Shown here piece by piece: positions 53,655 through 63,136 of a stretch of DNA of 64,000 nt. Each line of letters starts with the position of its first letter. Positions within the stretch are counted from its first letter, which is position 1. The notes beneath the pieces are model-generated. The model was not told where the DNA came from and did no database searches. It saw only the letters and a list, made by a program, of their open reading frames with translations. Position numbers and translations under genes: made by a program. Source of the stretch: Methylobacterium sp. FF17 (GTDB lineage: Bacteria; Pseudomonadota; Alphaproteobacteria; Rhizobiales; Beijerinckiaceae); assembly GCF_025813715.1 (NCBI RefSeq), contig NZ_CP107532.1:1860001-1924000 (forward strand), read 5' to 3'.

Positions 53655-56600
53655 ATGATGTTCAGAGGCATGATAGGCGGGATATCAAGATATTTCGAAA
53701 AATTGATTTCGCGCGATATGAAATCAAGCAGTGTTTCGAAAATCCTCGATATCAAATTTTACCGGAATTACTACGGAGATCTGAGACATCTTTCCGCAGA
53801 TAATGACGTCATTGCTCATTTTACGAAGCATGGAAGTCCTGAAGGCCGATTTCCAAACTCGGCGTCGCTGATCGAGGCGCTCAAGGCCGAATTTGGTCCG
53901 ACGCCCGAAGACTTCTCTCCGTTCCGCTATCAGAGATTGAACTCGGATCTCCAGCACCTGCACGAGCCTTGGGCGCTGGAGGAGCATTACCTGCGCCATG
54001 GCCGGATCGAGGGCCGCCGATACGGCAAATTCGAGCTTCGCCTGTACGAGCGCGACTTCGCGCGATTTCGGCGGGACTTCACGGCGTCGCGCGAGGGCAC
54101 GGGCGCTGCCGTGCCGGAGACATTCGCGAAGCTCCTGACGCAGGCCCGCATCCTGCCCGGAACCTGGCTTGACCGCTTCACGCTGTACGAGTTCGCGATC
54201 CTGAACGCGCGCTGGCTTCCGCATGCGCCGCGTACGCGGATCGACGGCCTTCGATTGTTTCTGGAACAGGGCGTCGATCGCCTTGCCCCGATCGCCATGG
54301 GCATGAGGTTCGAGCCCGCCTTCTATCGTCGACCCGGATCGGGCTACGTCGGCACGGATGCGGACCTTTACAGGGACTGGCTCAGCCATGGAATCGACAG
54401 TGGCCAGCCCGGCAACGAGCAGGAAGCCCTGCGTCTCCTGATCGGGGAGGATCACTTCCCGGACTGCTTCGACGCCGAACGGTATCGCGCTTCGCTGCCG
54501 GATGATTCCGCACGGTCGGGGATGCACCGGTTCGACCTCCTCAATCACTTCATCGCATTCGGCTTTCCCCGTGGGGTCGAGAGCCTGCGGGGACCGGGGA
54601 TGACCCGGCTCCTCGGTCAGATCGGTGACTACCATCTCATCCGCAACAACCCGTCGCGTGCCCTCGCGGCATCCGATCACGCGCTCGCGCACGCTCCGTC
54701 CGACGCAACCCTGCTTCATCAGCGCGGCAACGCCCTGCGCGCGCTTGGGCGCATGGAGGATGCGACGCGCGCCTACATTGCCGCTGCCCACAGTCCGGGG
54801 GCCGGAATCTGGACGCATATCCACGCCGCCGAGGGGCTTGCGACGCACCTGGAAGACGCACAGGCGGCTCTCGATCAGATCCTGCGCTCCGCCCCCCTCT
54901 ACCAGGGCGAGGCTGATTGGCGCGCCGCAGCGCATCGCGTCATCGTGCGGGTCTTCGAGATGGCCAGCGCGGAGGCGCGGGCCCTCTATGCGACGGGGCA
55001 GCGCCTCGCGGCGGATACCTGCCTGACGACGTGCCTCGACCGGCTGACTGAAGTTCTGGAGCGTGTCGACCCGCTTCCGGCCCGGCTTGCGCCGCCCTCC
55101 GGCGGGTTGATCGTCCTCGTGGCCAATCGAGACCTTCCGCAGTGCGATCACTACCGTGTCGTGCAGAAATGCGCGCAATTGACCCATGGTGGCTGGACCG
55201 TCGAGGTCTTCTCGCAGGACGAAGCGGGTCGCTGCCGGCCCAGCCTCGATCGGGCCGTCGCCGTGATTTTCTATCGGGTGGCCGCTTTCCCGCCCGTGCT
55301 TCATGCGATCCTGTATGCGAGGGCACTCGGGCTGCCGACCTTCTACGAGATCGACGACCTCCTCTTCGACAATGCCGCTTATCCTGATCCGTTCGAGAGT
55401 TTCGAGGGGCAGATCACGGAGCGGGATTACGTCGATCTGCAGTACGGCGTGCCGTTGTTCCGCTACGCGATGCGCCTGTGCGATTCGGGTATCGCCTCGA
55501 CGCCCGCGCTGGCCGAGGCCATGCGGCCACATCTGCGAACCGGCCTCTGCCGCGTCCTGCGCAACGGGTTCGACAAGCGGAACGAGGCGTTCCTCGCGCG
55601 CACGCCAACGCCCTTCGCGGACGGCAGGATCACGGTGTTCTACGGCTCCGGCACGAAGGCGCACAATCGGGATTTCACCGAGCTCGCCGCGCCCGCCCTC
55701 CTCGCCGTGCTGGCCCGCCACCCGCACGTTCGCTTCCTGGTCGCCGGCTATCTCAACCTCGATGCGCGTTTCGACCCCTTCGATGACCGGGTCATCCAGC
55801 TCGGCTTCAGCCCCAACGTCACGGATTACTGGGAGGTTCTGTCGGGCGTCGACATCAACCTCGCCGTCCTGACGGGCGGCGCGATGGCGGACGCCAAGAG
55901 CGAGATCAAGTGGCTGGAGGCCGCCATGTGCGGCATTCCCTCGATCGTCTCGGGCACGCGCACCTATCGCGAGGTTCTCGTGGACGGGGAGACCGCCCTC
56001 CTGGCCGACACGCCTGCGGAATGGACGCGCGCCCTCGAATCTCTCGTCGTCGATGCCGATCGTCGACGCGCGATCGGCGCGCGGGCCCGCGCCAAGGCAC
56101 GCGCGGATTACGGCCTCGACGCGGCGGTGACGGTCCTCGCCGGGATCCTGCCCACGACGGCGGAGCCCGCGCGCAGGACGGTTTCGAAGCGGCCAACGGG
56201 CGGGGGCCCGGCCCAGCCGATCCGCGACCGCAAGGCCCGCATCCTCTTCGTCAACGTCTATTTCCCACCCCAGCTCGTGGGAGGCGCCACGCGGGTCGTC
56301 CGGGACAACTTGGATCATTTCATCGATGAGGCCGGAGACCGCTTCGAGTTCGCCGTCGCTGCTGCGGATGCGGGCGCAGACCCGGCCTACGCGACGCGGA
56401 TCGACAATTATCGTGGCGTGCCGGTCTACCGGATCGCAGCGCCGCGGGAAGTGAACATGGACTGGCGCCCGCTCAACCCGGAGATGGGGACGGCGTTCGA
56501 GGATCTGCTCGATCGGTTCAGGCCCGACCTCGTCCATCTCCACTGTGTCCAGCGGTTGACGGCAAGCGTGGCGGACGCGCTTCGTATCCGGGGCATCCCC

Positions 56601-57434
56601 TACGTCATCACCTTGCACGATGCCTGGTGGATCTCGGACTTCCAGTTCCTCGTCGATGCGGACGGGCAGGTTCACGCACCCTCGCCGGATCCCCTGAACG
56701 ATGCCACGGACCCTGCGATCAATCCGATCGCGTCGCTGGCGCGCCGCCGGGTGCTCGGCCGGGTCCTTGACGGGGCCGAGGCCCTGCTGGCGGTCTCGGA
56801 GAGCTTCGCCGATCTCTACCGGGCCGCGGGGCACCCTCGAACGCGGGCCGTTCCCAACGGCGCTCCGATGCTGGTGCCGCTTCCGAAGCTGCCGAACCCG
56901 GCGGGTCGGGTACGCCTGGGCCAGATCGGTGGACGCACCACCCACAAGGGCGCGACCCTGATCGAGGCGGTGCTGCGGGACAACGCCTTCCGCAATCTCG
57001 CCCTGACCCTGGTCGACCATGCCATGCTGGCGAGCGAGGTTCGGGAGGAGGTCTGGGGCGACACGCCGGTCCGTCTCGTCGGACGAAAGCCGCAGGACGA
57101 GATCGTGAAGCTCTATGCGGAGCTCGACGTGCTCCTCGCCCCGTCCCTGTGGCCGGAGAGCTTCGGCCTCGTAACCCGCGAGGCGCAGGCGGCCGGCCTC
57201 TGGGTGGTTGCGAGCGACCGGGGGGCGATCGGCGCCGACATCCTCGATGGCATCGACGGGTTCCGGATCGACGTCGACAGCGCCGAGGGGCTCCGATCGG
57301 TCCTGGCCCTCATCGATGCGGACCCCGACCGTTTCCGTGCGAGCCCGCCGCACAGCCACCGCCCCGCGCGGAGCGCGAGCGACCAGGGCGACGACCTTCT
57401 TGCTCTCTACGGAACGCTGCTCGATGCTCGGTGA
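53655..57434 (+). CDS. Large protein with two GT4-type glycosyltransferase modules
   Basis: A 1259-residue cytosolic protein. Residues 1-330 contain repeated FYRxxxxD...H-type helical motifs often found before polysaccharide glycosyltransferases; about 335-420 is TPR-like (NPSRALAASDHALAHAPSD). A first GT-B module (about 484-840) has FYEIDDLLFD, VFYGSGTKAHNRDF and IKWLEAAMCGIPSIVSG with EVLVDGETALL. A second GT4 module (about 861-1255) has LFVNVYFPPQLVGGATRVV, HCVQRLTASVADAL, GGRTTHKG, and LAPSLWPESFGLVTREAQAAGLWVVAS (EX7E-type). It probably adds two sugars to a surface polysaccharide. The first 65 codons are AT-rich, unlike the rest, and the upstream region too. Confidence 0.88.
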   Translation: MMFRGMIGGISRYFEKLISRDMKSSSVSKILDIKFYRNYYGDLRHLSADNDVIAHFTKHGSPEGRFPNSASLIEALKAEFGPTPEDFSPFRYQRLNSDLQHLHEPWALEEHYLRHGRIEGRRYGKFELRLYERDFARFRRDFTASREGTGAAVPETFAKLLTQARILPGTWLDRFTLYEFAILNARWLPHAPRTRIDGLRLFLEQGVDRLAPIAMGMRFEPAFYRRPGSGYVGTDADLYRDWLSHGIDSGQPGNEQEALRLLIGEDHFPDCFDAERYRASLPDDSARSGMHRFDLLNHFIAFGFPRGVESLRGPGMTRLLGQIGDYHLIRNNPSRALAASDHALAHAPSDATLLHQRGNALRALGRMEDATRAYIAAAHSPGAGIWTHIHAAEGLATHLEDAQAALDQILRSAPLYQGEADWRAAAHRVIVRVFEMASAEARALYATGQRLAADTCLTTCLDRLTEVLERVDPLPARLAPPSGGLIVLVANRDLPQCDHYRVVQKCAQLTHGGWTVEVFSQDEAGRCRPSLDRAVAVIFYRVAAFPPVLHAILYARALGLPTFYEIDDLLFDNAAYPDPFESFEGQITERDYVDLQYGVPLFRYAMRLCDSGIASTPALAEAMRPHLRTGLCRVLRNGFDKRNEAFLARTPTPFADGRITVFYGSGTKAHNRDFTELAAPALLAVLARHPHVRFLVAGYLNLDARFDPFDDRVIQLGFSPNVTDYWEVLSGVDINLAVLTGGAMADAKSEIKWLEAAMCGIPSIVSGTRTYREVLVDGETALLADTPAEWTRALESLVVDADRRRAIGARARAKARADYGLDAAVTVLAGILPTTAEPARRTVSKRPTGGGPAQPIRDRKARILFVNVYFPPQLVGGATRVVRDNLDHFIDEAGDRFEFAVAAADAGADPAYATRIDNYRGVPVYRIAAPREVNMDWRPLNPEMGTAFEDLLDRFRPDLVHLHCVQRLTASVADALRIRGIPYVITLHDAWWISDFQFLVDADGQVHAPSPDPLNDATDPAINPIASLARRRVLGRVLDGAEALLAVSESFADLYRAAGHPRTRAVPNGAPMLVPLPKLPNPAGRVRLGQIGGRTTHKGATLIEAVLRDNAFRNLALTLVDHAMLASEVREEVWGDTPVRLVGRKPQDEIVKLYAELDVLLAPSLWPESFGLVTREAQAAGLWVVASDRGAIGADILDGIDGFRIDVDSAEGLRSVLALIDADPDRFRASPPHSHRPARSASDQGDDLLALYGTLLDAR

Positions 57435-57470
57435 ATGATTTCAGTCCCGACGTTTCGAGGAGCGGCACGG

Positions 57471-57737
57471 ATGCCCCGCTACTTTTTCCACACACGGATC
57501 GGGGACGACGTCGTTCCGGATCCCGACGGCCTGGAACTTCGTGATCCGGATCAGGCCTGGCAGGCGGCCCGCACCACCATCCGGGCCATGATGGCTGAGC
57601 CCCATGATCAGGTCCGCCTGATCGGGGCATGCCTCGTCGTCGTGGATGCGGCCGGCGACGTGATCCTCGAGTTTCCCTTCGCCGAAGCGATGACGCCGGC
57701 CCCGGGGGAGGGGCCCGCGGACGGCCGATGGCAGTGA
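57471..57737 (+). CDS. DUF6894 family small protein
   Basis: An 88-residue protein. MPRYFFHTRIGDDVVPDPDG, then LELRDPDQAWQAA, and VVVDAAGDVILEFPFAEAM match the small DUF6894-type proteins (RYFFHxxxGxxxxxDxxG) that are abundant in Methylobacterium and relatives. Function unknown. ATG 57471 has GAGGAGCGGCACGG upstream; an ATG at 57435 would add 12 residues and overlaps the end of the glycosyltransferase region. Confidence 0.82.
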   Translation: MPRYFFHTRIGDDVVPDPDGLELRDPDQAWQAARTTIRAMMAEPHDQVRLIGACLVVVDAAGDVILEFPFAEAMTPAPGEGPADGRWQ

Positions 57738-57803
57738 TCGGCTCGACGGACACGGGCGCAGGACCACGCTGTTCCTGATGATCGTGCCGGGACCCCCAGC
57801 CGC

Positions 57804-58013
57804 TCAGGGCTTGCGGGTCTGCGGCGCCTCGTCAATGGCCGCCTGATGGTACCAGCTATCCATGAAGCCGGGCTGCGCGACCCGCTGCGCCTTGTTCCCG
57901 TCGCTCCGCTTGCCGGTCGGGCCGGAGCCGAGACCGCCGCTCGTGCCCGGTGCCCTGGCGCGTCCCGGAAAGGGAAGGATGGTTGCCGTGTGCGGATGAT
58001 GTCCCATCGTCAT
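57804..58013 (-). CDS. DUF2735-like small protein
   Basis: A 69-residue protein. The N-terminus has ATILPFPGRARA (an IxxFPxxGR motif) and the C-terminus MDSWYHQAAIDEAPQTRKP, both matching DUF2735 proteins, whose end is typically WYHQEAIDEAKP. Short, polar, cytosolic; function unknown. The ATG at 58013 is followed by a second ATG two codons later. Too short to be found by length alone; conserved ends support it. Confidence 0.72.
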   Translation of the reverse strand: MTMGHHPHTATILPFPGRARAPGTSGGLGSGPTGKRSDGNKAQRVAQPGFMDSWYHQAAIDEAPQTRKP

Positions 58014-58153
58014 GGATGATGAAGTCCCTGCGTGCACTGCGATCGCGCCGGTGCAAGCATTGAGTATAGGCGCGGGCGCCTGCTTTTGCATCGTTATTCG
58101 ATGTAGAAAACGGCATGGTGCGAGAAATATAGGCGTGCCGATGATTTCCCCAT

Positions 58154-58178
58154 GTTCGGTCAATGTCACTGACCGAAC
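58154..58178. promoter_or_regulatory. 25-base palindrome upstream of the DUF2735 gene
   Basis: GTTCGGTCA-ATGTCAC-TGACCGAAC, perfect 9-base arms with a 7-base centre, about 140 bases upstream of the DUF2735 start in an AT-richer stretch. A strong candidate operator or short hairpin. Confidence 0.45.
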
Positions 58179-58324
58179 CGGGCAAGGGTCGATGACGGAT
58201 TCTTCACCGTGTTCGCCGCGTTCGGAGCACCGAGGGCTCGAAAGGGGGCCCATGTGTGCTGGCGCAAGGTCGTCCTCCTGGTCCGAAGCTAGACCGCTCG
58301 CCCTGAGGCTGAAGGGCGGGGACG

Positions 58325-58468
58325 ATGACTTCCAAGGTGATGCTGGTGCTGACGCTGATCGTCTTCCTGACGACAGGACGGGCGCCCGGCATGCGCGAGT
58401 TGCGCAACCCCGACGCCGAGGTGGCCTGGGGTCGGCTGACCCATGCCTTGAAGCGGAACCTGACCTGA
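58325..58468 (+). CDS. Candidate small membrane peptide
   Basis: A 47-residue open frame: MTSKVMLVLTLIVFLTTG forms a plausible membrane helix or signal, followed by a polar tail ending LTHALKRNLT. AAGGGCGGGGACG directly precedes the ATG. It sits in an otherwise gene-free stretch (58014-58658). No family is recognised, and GC-rich DNA gives such frames by chance. Confidence 0.35.
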   Translation: MTSKVMLVLTLIVFLTTGRAPGMRELRNPDAEVAWGRLTHALKRNLT

Positions 58469-58658
58469 ACCCTGAACTTCGCCGCCAGGCCTCTTCGGGC
58501 AGGCGTGATCGGTTTGACGCGCCCGTGCGCGGCACCTACCGTCCTCACGCTGCCGTATGGTCGAAGAACCAAGGGTGGCCGGGGCTTGGGGGCCTCGATC
58601 TGGACAGGCCGGAGCCCGCGGCGAGACGTGGGCGCGGCGCGCAGGACGGGGCTGGGGG

Positions 58659-59108
58659 ATGGCTGGGCAGAAGACGGACGCGCGGGACGCGTATGTGGGA
58701 CAACGGATCGCCGAGCAGCGCAGGAAGGCGTCGTTGACTCAGAAACGGGTGGCCCAGAGCTTCGGGATGTCCGCCGCCCAGCTGCAGAAGTACGAGAAGG
58801 GTACGAACCGCATCAGCGCGATCCATCTCGACACGTTCAGCCGGATGACCGGTGTGCCGGTCGCCTACTTCTTCGACGGGATGGAGCGCATCGACAACGT
58901 GCCGGTGGCGGGGTTCTCCGAGCCGAGCCAGCAGTCCTACGCGCATGATGCGGCGGGCAATCCGGGAGCAGGCAATCCTCAAACGGGAAATCCCTGGGCA
59001 GGCCTGGCCGAGGCGGTGGCCCGGCACGTGGCCGAGCATTTCTCCGACCATGAGCGGCGGCAACTCGTGGAGGCCGTGCAGGCCCTCGACCGCAAGCTTG
59101 GGGGATGA
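58659..59108 (+). CDS. XRE-family transcriptional regulator
   Basis: A 149-residue protein with an N-terminal Cro/CI-type helix-turn-helix: YVGQRIAEQRRKASLTQKRVAQSFGMSAAQLQKYEKGTNRISA (about residues 12-55), then a C-terminal helical part after an Asn/Gly/Pro-rich spacer with GNP repeats. It precedes metK and trmB on the same strand; this order is familiar in Hyphomicrobiales, so it may regulate or be co-transcribed with metK. ATG 58659 has a GGGGG ribosome site. Confidence 0.93.
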   Translation: MAGQKTDARDAYVGQRIAEQRRKASLTQKRVAQSFGMSAAQLQKYEKGTNRISAIHLDTFSRMTGVPVAYFFDGMERIDNVPVAGFSEPSQQSYAHDAAGNPGAGNPQTGNPWAGLAEAVARHVAEHFSDHERRQLVEAVQALDRKLGG

Positions 59109-59252
59109 TTTACCGGCCATTTTGTTCGTTATGGCGAATTTATCCGTTTTTTCGGCTTGACCGTTCTGGGGAGCGCTGCCAGACACTTTCGCTACTGACG
59201 ATCGGGTGAGGCGCCGCGATATCCTGGGCGCGCCCGCATGACGGGGGCCCCT

Positions 59253-60431
59253 ATGCCACGTTCCAACTACTTGTTCACGAGCGAGTCGGTCTCCGAGGGC
59301 CACCCCGACAAGGTCTGCGACCGGATCTCCGACACCGTCGTGGACGCCTACCTTGCCGTGATGCCGGAGGCCCGCCTCGGCGTGGAGACGCTGGCAACCA
59401 CCAACCGCATCGTCATCGCGGGTGAGGTGCGCGGCCCGGATTCCGTGACCTTCGATCACCTCAAGGAACTGACCCGCGAGGCGGTGAAGGACATCGGCTA
59501 CGAGCAGTCGGGCTTCCACTGGAAGCACAACGACATCGCGATCCACCTGCACGCGCAGTCCGCCGACATCGCCCAGGGCGTGGATTCGTCCGGCAACAAG
59601 GACGAGGGCGCGGGCGACCAGGGCATCATGTTCGGCTATGCGTCCGACGAGACGCCCGAGCTGATGCCGGCACCGATCTACTACGCCCACAAGATCCTCA
59701 AGGACCTGGCCGACGCCCGCAAGGCCAAGCAGGGCGATGCCGCCAAGCTCGGCCCCGACGCCAAGAGCCAGGTCACCGTGCGCTACGAGAACGGCCGCCC
59801 GGTGGGCGTCACCCAGATCGTGCTCTCCACCCAGCACATCGACGAGAGCCTGGATTCGGCCGACGTCCGCGCCATCGTGGAGCCCTACATCCTGGCGGCC
59901 CTGCCGCAGAGCTGGGTCTCCGAGGAGACGGTCTGGCACGTGAACCCCACCGGCAAGTTCGTCATCGGCGGTCCCGATGGCGATGCCGGCCTCACCGGCC
60001 GCAAGATCATCGTTGACACCTACGGCGGCGCGGCGCCCCACGGCGGCGGCGCCTTCTCGGGCAAGGATCCGACGAAGGTCGATCGCTCGGCAGCCTACGC
60101 GGCCCGCTACCTCGCCAAGAACGTGGTGGCGGCCGGGCTCGCGACCCGGGCCACGATCCAGCTCGCCTACGCCATCGGCGTGGCCAAGCCCCTCTCGATC
60201 TACGTCGACCTGCATGGCACTGGTCAGGTGGACGAGGCCCGGCTCGAGGACGTGCTGATGAACGCCCTCGACCTGTCGCCGCGCGGCATCCGCACGAAGC
60301 TCGGCCTCAACAAGCCCATCTACGCCCGCACCTCTGCCTACGGCCATTTCGGCCGCGCGCCGGACGCCGACGGTGGCTTCTCCTGGGAGCGTACCGACCT
60401 CGCCGACAGCCTCAAGTCGGCCCTGGCCTGA
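59253..60431 (+). CDS. metK: S-adenosylmethionine synthetase
   Basis: Makes S-adenosylmethionine from methionine and ATP. The 392-residue product begins [15 protein letters not shown] (His17-type catalytic region), with [15 protein letters not shown], the P-loop-like [21 protein letters not shown] and [19 protein letters not shown]. Slightly longer than E. coli MetK, with an alphaproteobacterial insert after [13 protein letters not shown]. The ATG at 59253 is preferred because a GGGGG tract precedes it; an upstream ATG at 59238 adds five residues. The leader (59109-59237) has TTGACC as a possible -35 but no clear SAM riboswitch. Confidence 0.97.
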   Translation: MPRSNYLFTSESVSEGHPDKVCDRISDTVVDAYLAVMPEARLGVETLATTNRIVIAGEVRGPDSVTFDHLKELTREAVKDIGYEQSGFHWKHNDIAIHLHAQSADIAQGVDSSGNKDEGAGDQGIMFGYASDETPELMPAPIYYAHKILKDLADARKAKQGDAAKLGPDAKSQVTVRYENGRPVGVTQIVLSTQHIDESLDSADVRAIVEPYILAALPQSWVSEETVWHVNPTGKFVIGGPDGDAGLTGRKIIVDTYGGAAPHGGGAFSGKDPTKVDRSAAYAARYLAKNVVAAGLATRATIQLAYAIGVAKPLSIYVDLHGTGQVDEARLEDVLMNALDLSPRGIRTKLGLNKPIYARTSAYGHFGRAPDADGGFSWERTDLADSLKSALA

Positions 60432-60484
60432 CCCCGTGGGTCCGGGGCGGGACGACCGCCCGCCCATTCCGGGCGGGCACCCGG

Positions 60485-60514
60485 CTATGGCAGGCGGGCA
60501 CACGCCTGCCATAG
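60485..60514 (+). other. Perfect 12-bp hairpin at the trmB start
   Basis: CTATGGCAGGCG (60485-60496) and CGCCTGCCATAG (60503-60514) pair perfectly around a 6-base loop. The ATG at 60487 falls inside the 5' arm. Around it the GGCGGGCAC-type motif repeats several times. Confidence 0.6.
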
Positions 60515-61251
60515 GAGGGCACCTGCCTGTCCCGGACGGGCACGCTGCCGAGGGCTCGGACGGCGCCGAGCGCGCCTTCTATGGACGCCGCAAGGGCAAG
60601 CGCCTGCGCGCGGGGCAGGAGCAGCGTCTGACCGCGTTGCTGCCGATGCTGCGGCTGACGTTACCTTCGCCGGGTGAGTTCCTCGATCCGCAGGCGTTGT
60701 TCCCCGTCCCCACCGACGAGGTTTGGCTGGAGATCGGCTTCGGCGGCGGCGAACACCTCGCCGCCCAGGCTGCCACCAACCCGCGCACGGGCATCATCGG
60801 CGCCGAGCCCTTCGTGAACGGCGTCGTGAAGCTCCTTCGCGCGGTGGACGAGGGGGATTTACGCAACGTCCGGGTCTGGGACGAGGACGCGACGGCGCTG
60901 CTGGCCGCCCTGCCCACCGCCAGCCTGGCTCGCGTCTACCTCCTCTATCCCGACCCCTGGCCCAAGCGCCGCCAGCGCAAGCGTCGCTTCGTCTCCGATG
61001 CCGCGCTCACCGAGATTGCCCGCGTGCTCAAGCCCGGCGGCGTGTTCCGCTTCGCCAGCGACATCGACGATTACGCGGGTTGGACCCTCGTGCGCGCCGC
61101 GCGCTGCCCAGGCCTGGCCTGGACTGCGCAGGCGGCCCCGGACTGGATGCGGCCCTGGGCCGACTGGCCTGGTACGCGCTACGAGGCCAAGGCCCTGGCC
61201 GCTGGCCGGCCCCCGAGCTACCTTGAGTTTCGGCGTGTCCCGCCTGCCTGA
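60487..61251 (+). CDS. trmB: tRNA (guanine-N7-)-methyltransferase
   Basis: Methylates guanine 46 of tRNA using S-adenosylmethionine. The conserved part starts at RAFYGRRKGKRLR, then WLEIGFGGGEHL (SAM-binding motif I), GAEPFVNGVVKLL, the YLLYPDPWPKRRQRKRRF motif of TrmB, and FRFASDIDDYAGW. The start is uncertain: ATG 60487 lies in a hairpin and gives 254 residues with a repetitive Gly/His N-terminus; GTG 60436 is another option. It follows metK by about 55 bases, so a SAM-producing and a SAM-using gene are together. Confidence 0.93.
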   Translation: MAGGHTPAIGGHLPVPDGHAAEGSDGAERAFYGRRKGKRLRAGQEQRLTALLPMLRLTLPSPGEFLDPQALFPVPTDEVWLEIGFGGGEHLAAQAATNPRTGIIGAEPFVNGVVKLLRAVDEGDLRNVRVWDEDATALLAALPTASLARVYLLYPDPWPKRRQRKRRFVSDAALTEIARVLKPGGVFRFASDIDDYAGWTLVRAARCPGLAWTAQAAPDWMRPWADWPGTRYEAKALAAGRPPSYLEFRRVPPA

Positions 61252-61378
61252 GGGCTGCGTCGAAAAGAGCCGTGGCTTCGTCGCCAGGTGGGCTTGTTCC
61301 ACACCGCCTCCGGTCGTCTGATGGCGCCCGGTGCGGTTCGGGCCAGCGACGGACGGTCCTGCTGAGCGAGGATGTGGA

Positions 61379-63136
61379 GTGCACGACGCATCGAACCCGC
61401 CTTCGATCGCCGGCACGGCCAACACTTCGGACGCGGATCTCCGGTCGATCGCGTTTGCTCAGGCGCCGGTCGGTATCCTCGTCGTCGATGGGGCGGGCCT
61501 GATCCGAGCCGCCAACCCCGCCCTCTGTGCGCTCCTCGGATACGCCGCCGACGCCCTGACCGGCCGCGCGCTCTCGGTCCTCGGGGCCGTGGCGCAGCGG
61601 GCTTGCATCCGGCGCTGGCTGCGCGCCGACGGCACCGGTCTCGACCTGCGCATCCGTCCGTCCCCCGCGCAGGGCGACGTCCAGGTCCTCGTCGTCGAGG
61701 CCGTCGATCCCGACGAGGTCGTCCGGGCCGACGAGAATCGCGCTGCCCTGACCGCCGCCGGTCTCGGCGAATGGCGCTACGACTTCGTCGACGGGCAGGT
61801 CGCGCTCTCGCGCCGGGCGGCGCACATCCTCGGCCACGCGCCCGGGACGGCCGTGACCTGGGCGACCCTGCAGGGGGCCCTGGAGGGAAATGAGACCAGC
61901 CGCATCCGGGTGCAGGTCCGCGCGTCCCTGCGCGGGCATAAGCCCTTCGCGGTGGAGTGCCGCCTGCGCCGGGACAGCGACGGGGCCGGGATCCACGTGG
62001 CGGTGCGGGGCCAGGCGATCACCGGACCGGAGGGCGGGCATCGCCCCATCGCCGTGGTTGGGGTGATCGAGGACGTCACCACCCGCGTGGAAGCGCGCAA
62101 AGCCCTGCGCGCCGGCGAGCAGCGCCTGCGCATCGCGGCCTCGCTCGCGGACCTCGGCATCTTCGAATGGCACATGCTCGACGATCAGGCGATCTGGGAA
62201 AACGAGCGGATGTTCGCGATCTTCGGGCGCCAGCCCTCGGATGGCGCCCTCGGCAAGCGCGAATTCCTCGACGTCGTGCTTCACTCGGAGGACCGCCCCG
62301 CCTTCCGCGCCGCGATCTCCCGATCCTTGCGCGAGGACAGCGTCCTGAAGGCGACGGGCCGCATCCGCCGCCTCAGCGACGGGGCCTGGCGCATCATCGA
62401 TTTCGCCGGACGCTTCGAGCGCGACGGCGTCCACCGGTTGCCGCGCCGGTTGATCGGGGTCGTCGCGGACGTGACCGAGCCCCGCCTGGCCCAGGAGCGC
62501 CAGGCGCTGCTGATCCGCGAACTGCATCACCGGGTGAAGAACACGCTCGCCACCGTGCAGGCGATCGTCGGGTCCACCGCCCGGACCGCCTCCAGCATCG
62601 AGAGCTTCTACGAGGCCTTCGTGGGTCGGATCATGTCCCTGGCCCATACCCACTCGGTCCTGACCGAGGATACCTGGCAGACCGCCTCCCTGCGCACCCT
62701 GCTGGCCAACGAACTCAAGCCCTATGCCGAGGGATCCCTGGACGGCGCGGCCGACGAGGACGCCCGCATCCGGCTCGTGGGTCCGCCCGTGGACATGGCG
62801 TCCGAGATCGCGGTTCCCATCGGCATGGCGATCCACGAACTCACCACCAATGCGGCGAAGTACGGGGCCCTCTCCAGCCACGACGGCCGCGTCACGATCA
62901 CCTGGGCCCTGGAACCCGGCGGGCCGGCCGGAACCCTGCGCTTCGCCTGGGTGGAGAGCGGAGGCCCACCTGTGAGCCCGCCCCGGCGCCAGGGTTTCGG
63001 CTCGCGCCTGCTACAGCGCGTGCTCACCGCCCAGGTCCGGGCCGAAGTGACGATGACCTACCCGCCGGAAGGGTTCTCCCTGACGATGCTGGCGCCGCTG
63101 CCGGCGCGGAACGACGCGCTCAACCCGCTCGCTTAG
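61379..63136 (+). CDS. PAS-containing HWE-type sensor histidine kinase
   Basis: A 585-residue soluble kinase. Three PAS-like modules are seen (FAQAPVGILVVDGAGLIRAANPALCALLGY; ENRAALTAAGLGEWRYDF; RIAASLADLGIFEWHMLDD with IGVVADVTEPR). The kinase core has H-box ELHHRVKNTLATVQAIV, HELTTNAAKYGALSS and a W-x-E motif (FAWVESGG) typical of the HWE family, ending GFGSRLLQRVL. HWE and HisKA_2 kinases are known upstream partners of PhyR in the alphaproteobacterial general stress response. GTG 61379 with AGGA upstream is my choice; the ATG at 61331 would add 16 residues. Confidence 0.92.
   Translation: MHDASNPPSIAGTANTSDADLRSIAFAQAPVGILVVDGAGLIRAANPALCALLGYAADALTGRALSVLGAVAQRACIRRWLRADGTGLDLRIRPSPAQGDVQVLVVEAVDPDEVVRADENRAALTAAGLGEWRYDFVDGQVALSRRAAHILGHAPGTAVTWATLQGALEGNETSRIRVQVRASLRGHKPFAVECRLRRDSDGAGIHVAVRGQAITGPEGGHRPIAVVGVIEDVTTRVEARKALRAGEQRLRIAASLADLGIFEWHMLDDQAIWENERMFAIFGRQPSDGALGKREFLDVVLHSEDRPAFRAAISRSLREDSVLKATGRIRRLSDGAWRIIDFAGRFERDGVHRLPRRLIGVVADVTEPRLAQERQALLIRELHHRVKNTLATVQAIVGSTARTASSIESFYEAFVGRIMSLAHTHSVLTEDTWQTASLRTLLANELKPYAEGSLDGAADEDARIRLVGPPVDMASEIAVPIGMAIHELTTNAAKYGALSSHDGRVTITWALEPGGPAGTLRFAWVESGGPPVSPPRRQGFGSRLLQRVLTAQVRAEVTMTYPPEGFSLTMLAPLPARNDALNPLA

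Noticed and set aside
53724..57359. About 1200-codon open frame antisense to the glycosyltransferase gene
   Set aside because: No recognisable domain, and composition typical of shadow frames; the plus strand encodes full glycosyltransferase motifs.
59109..59237. metK leader as a SAM riboswitch
   Set aside because: No pattern of SAM-II or SAM/SAH riboswitches was found; only a weak TTGACC element.
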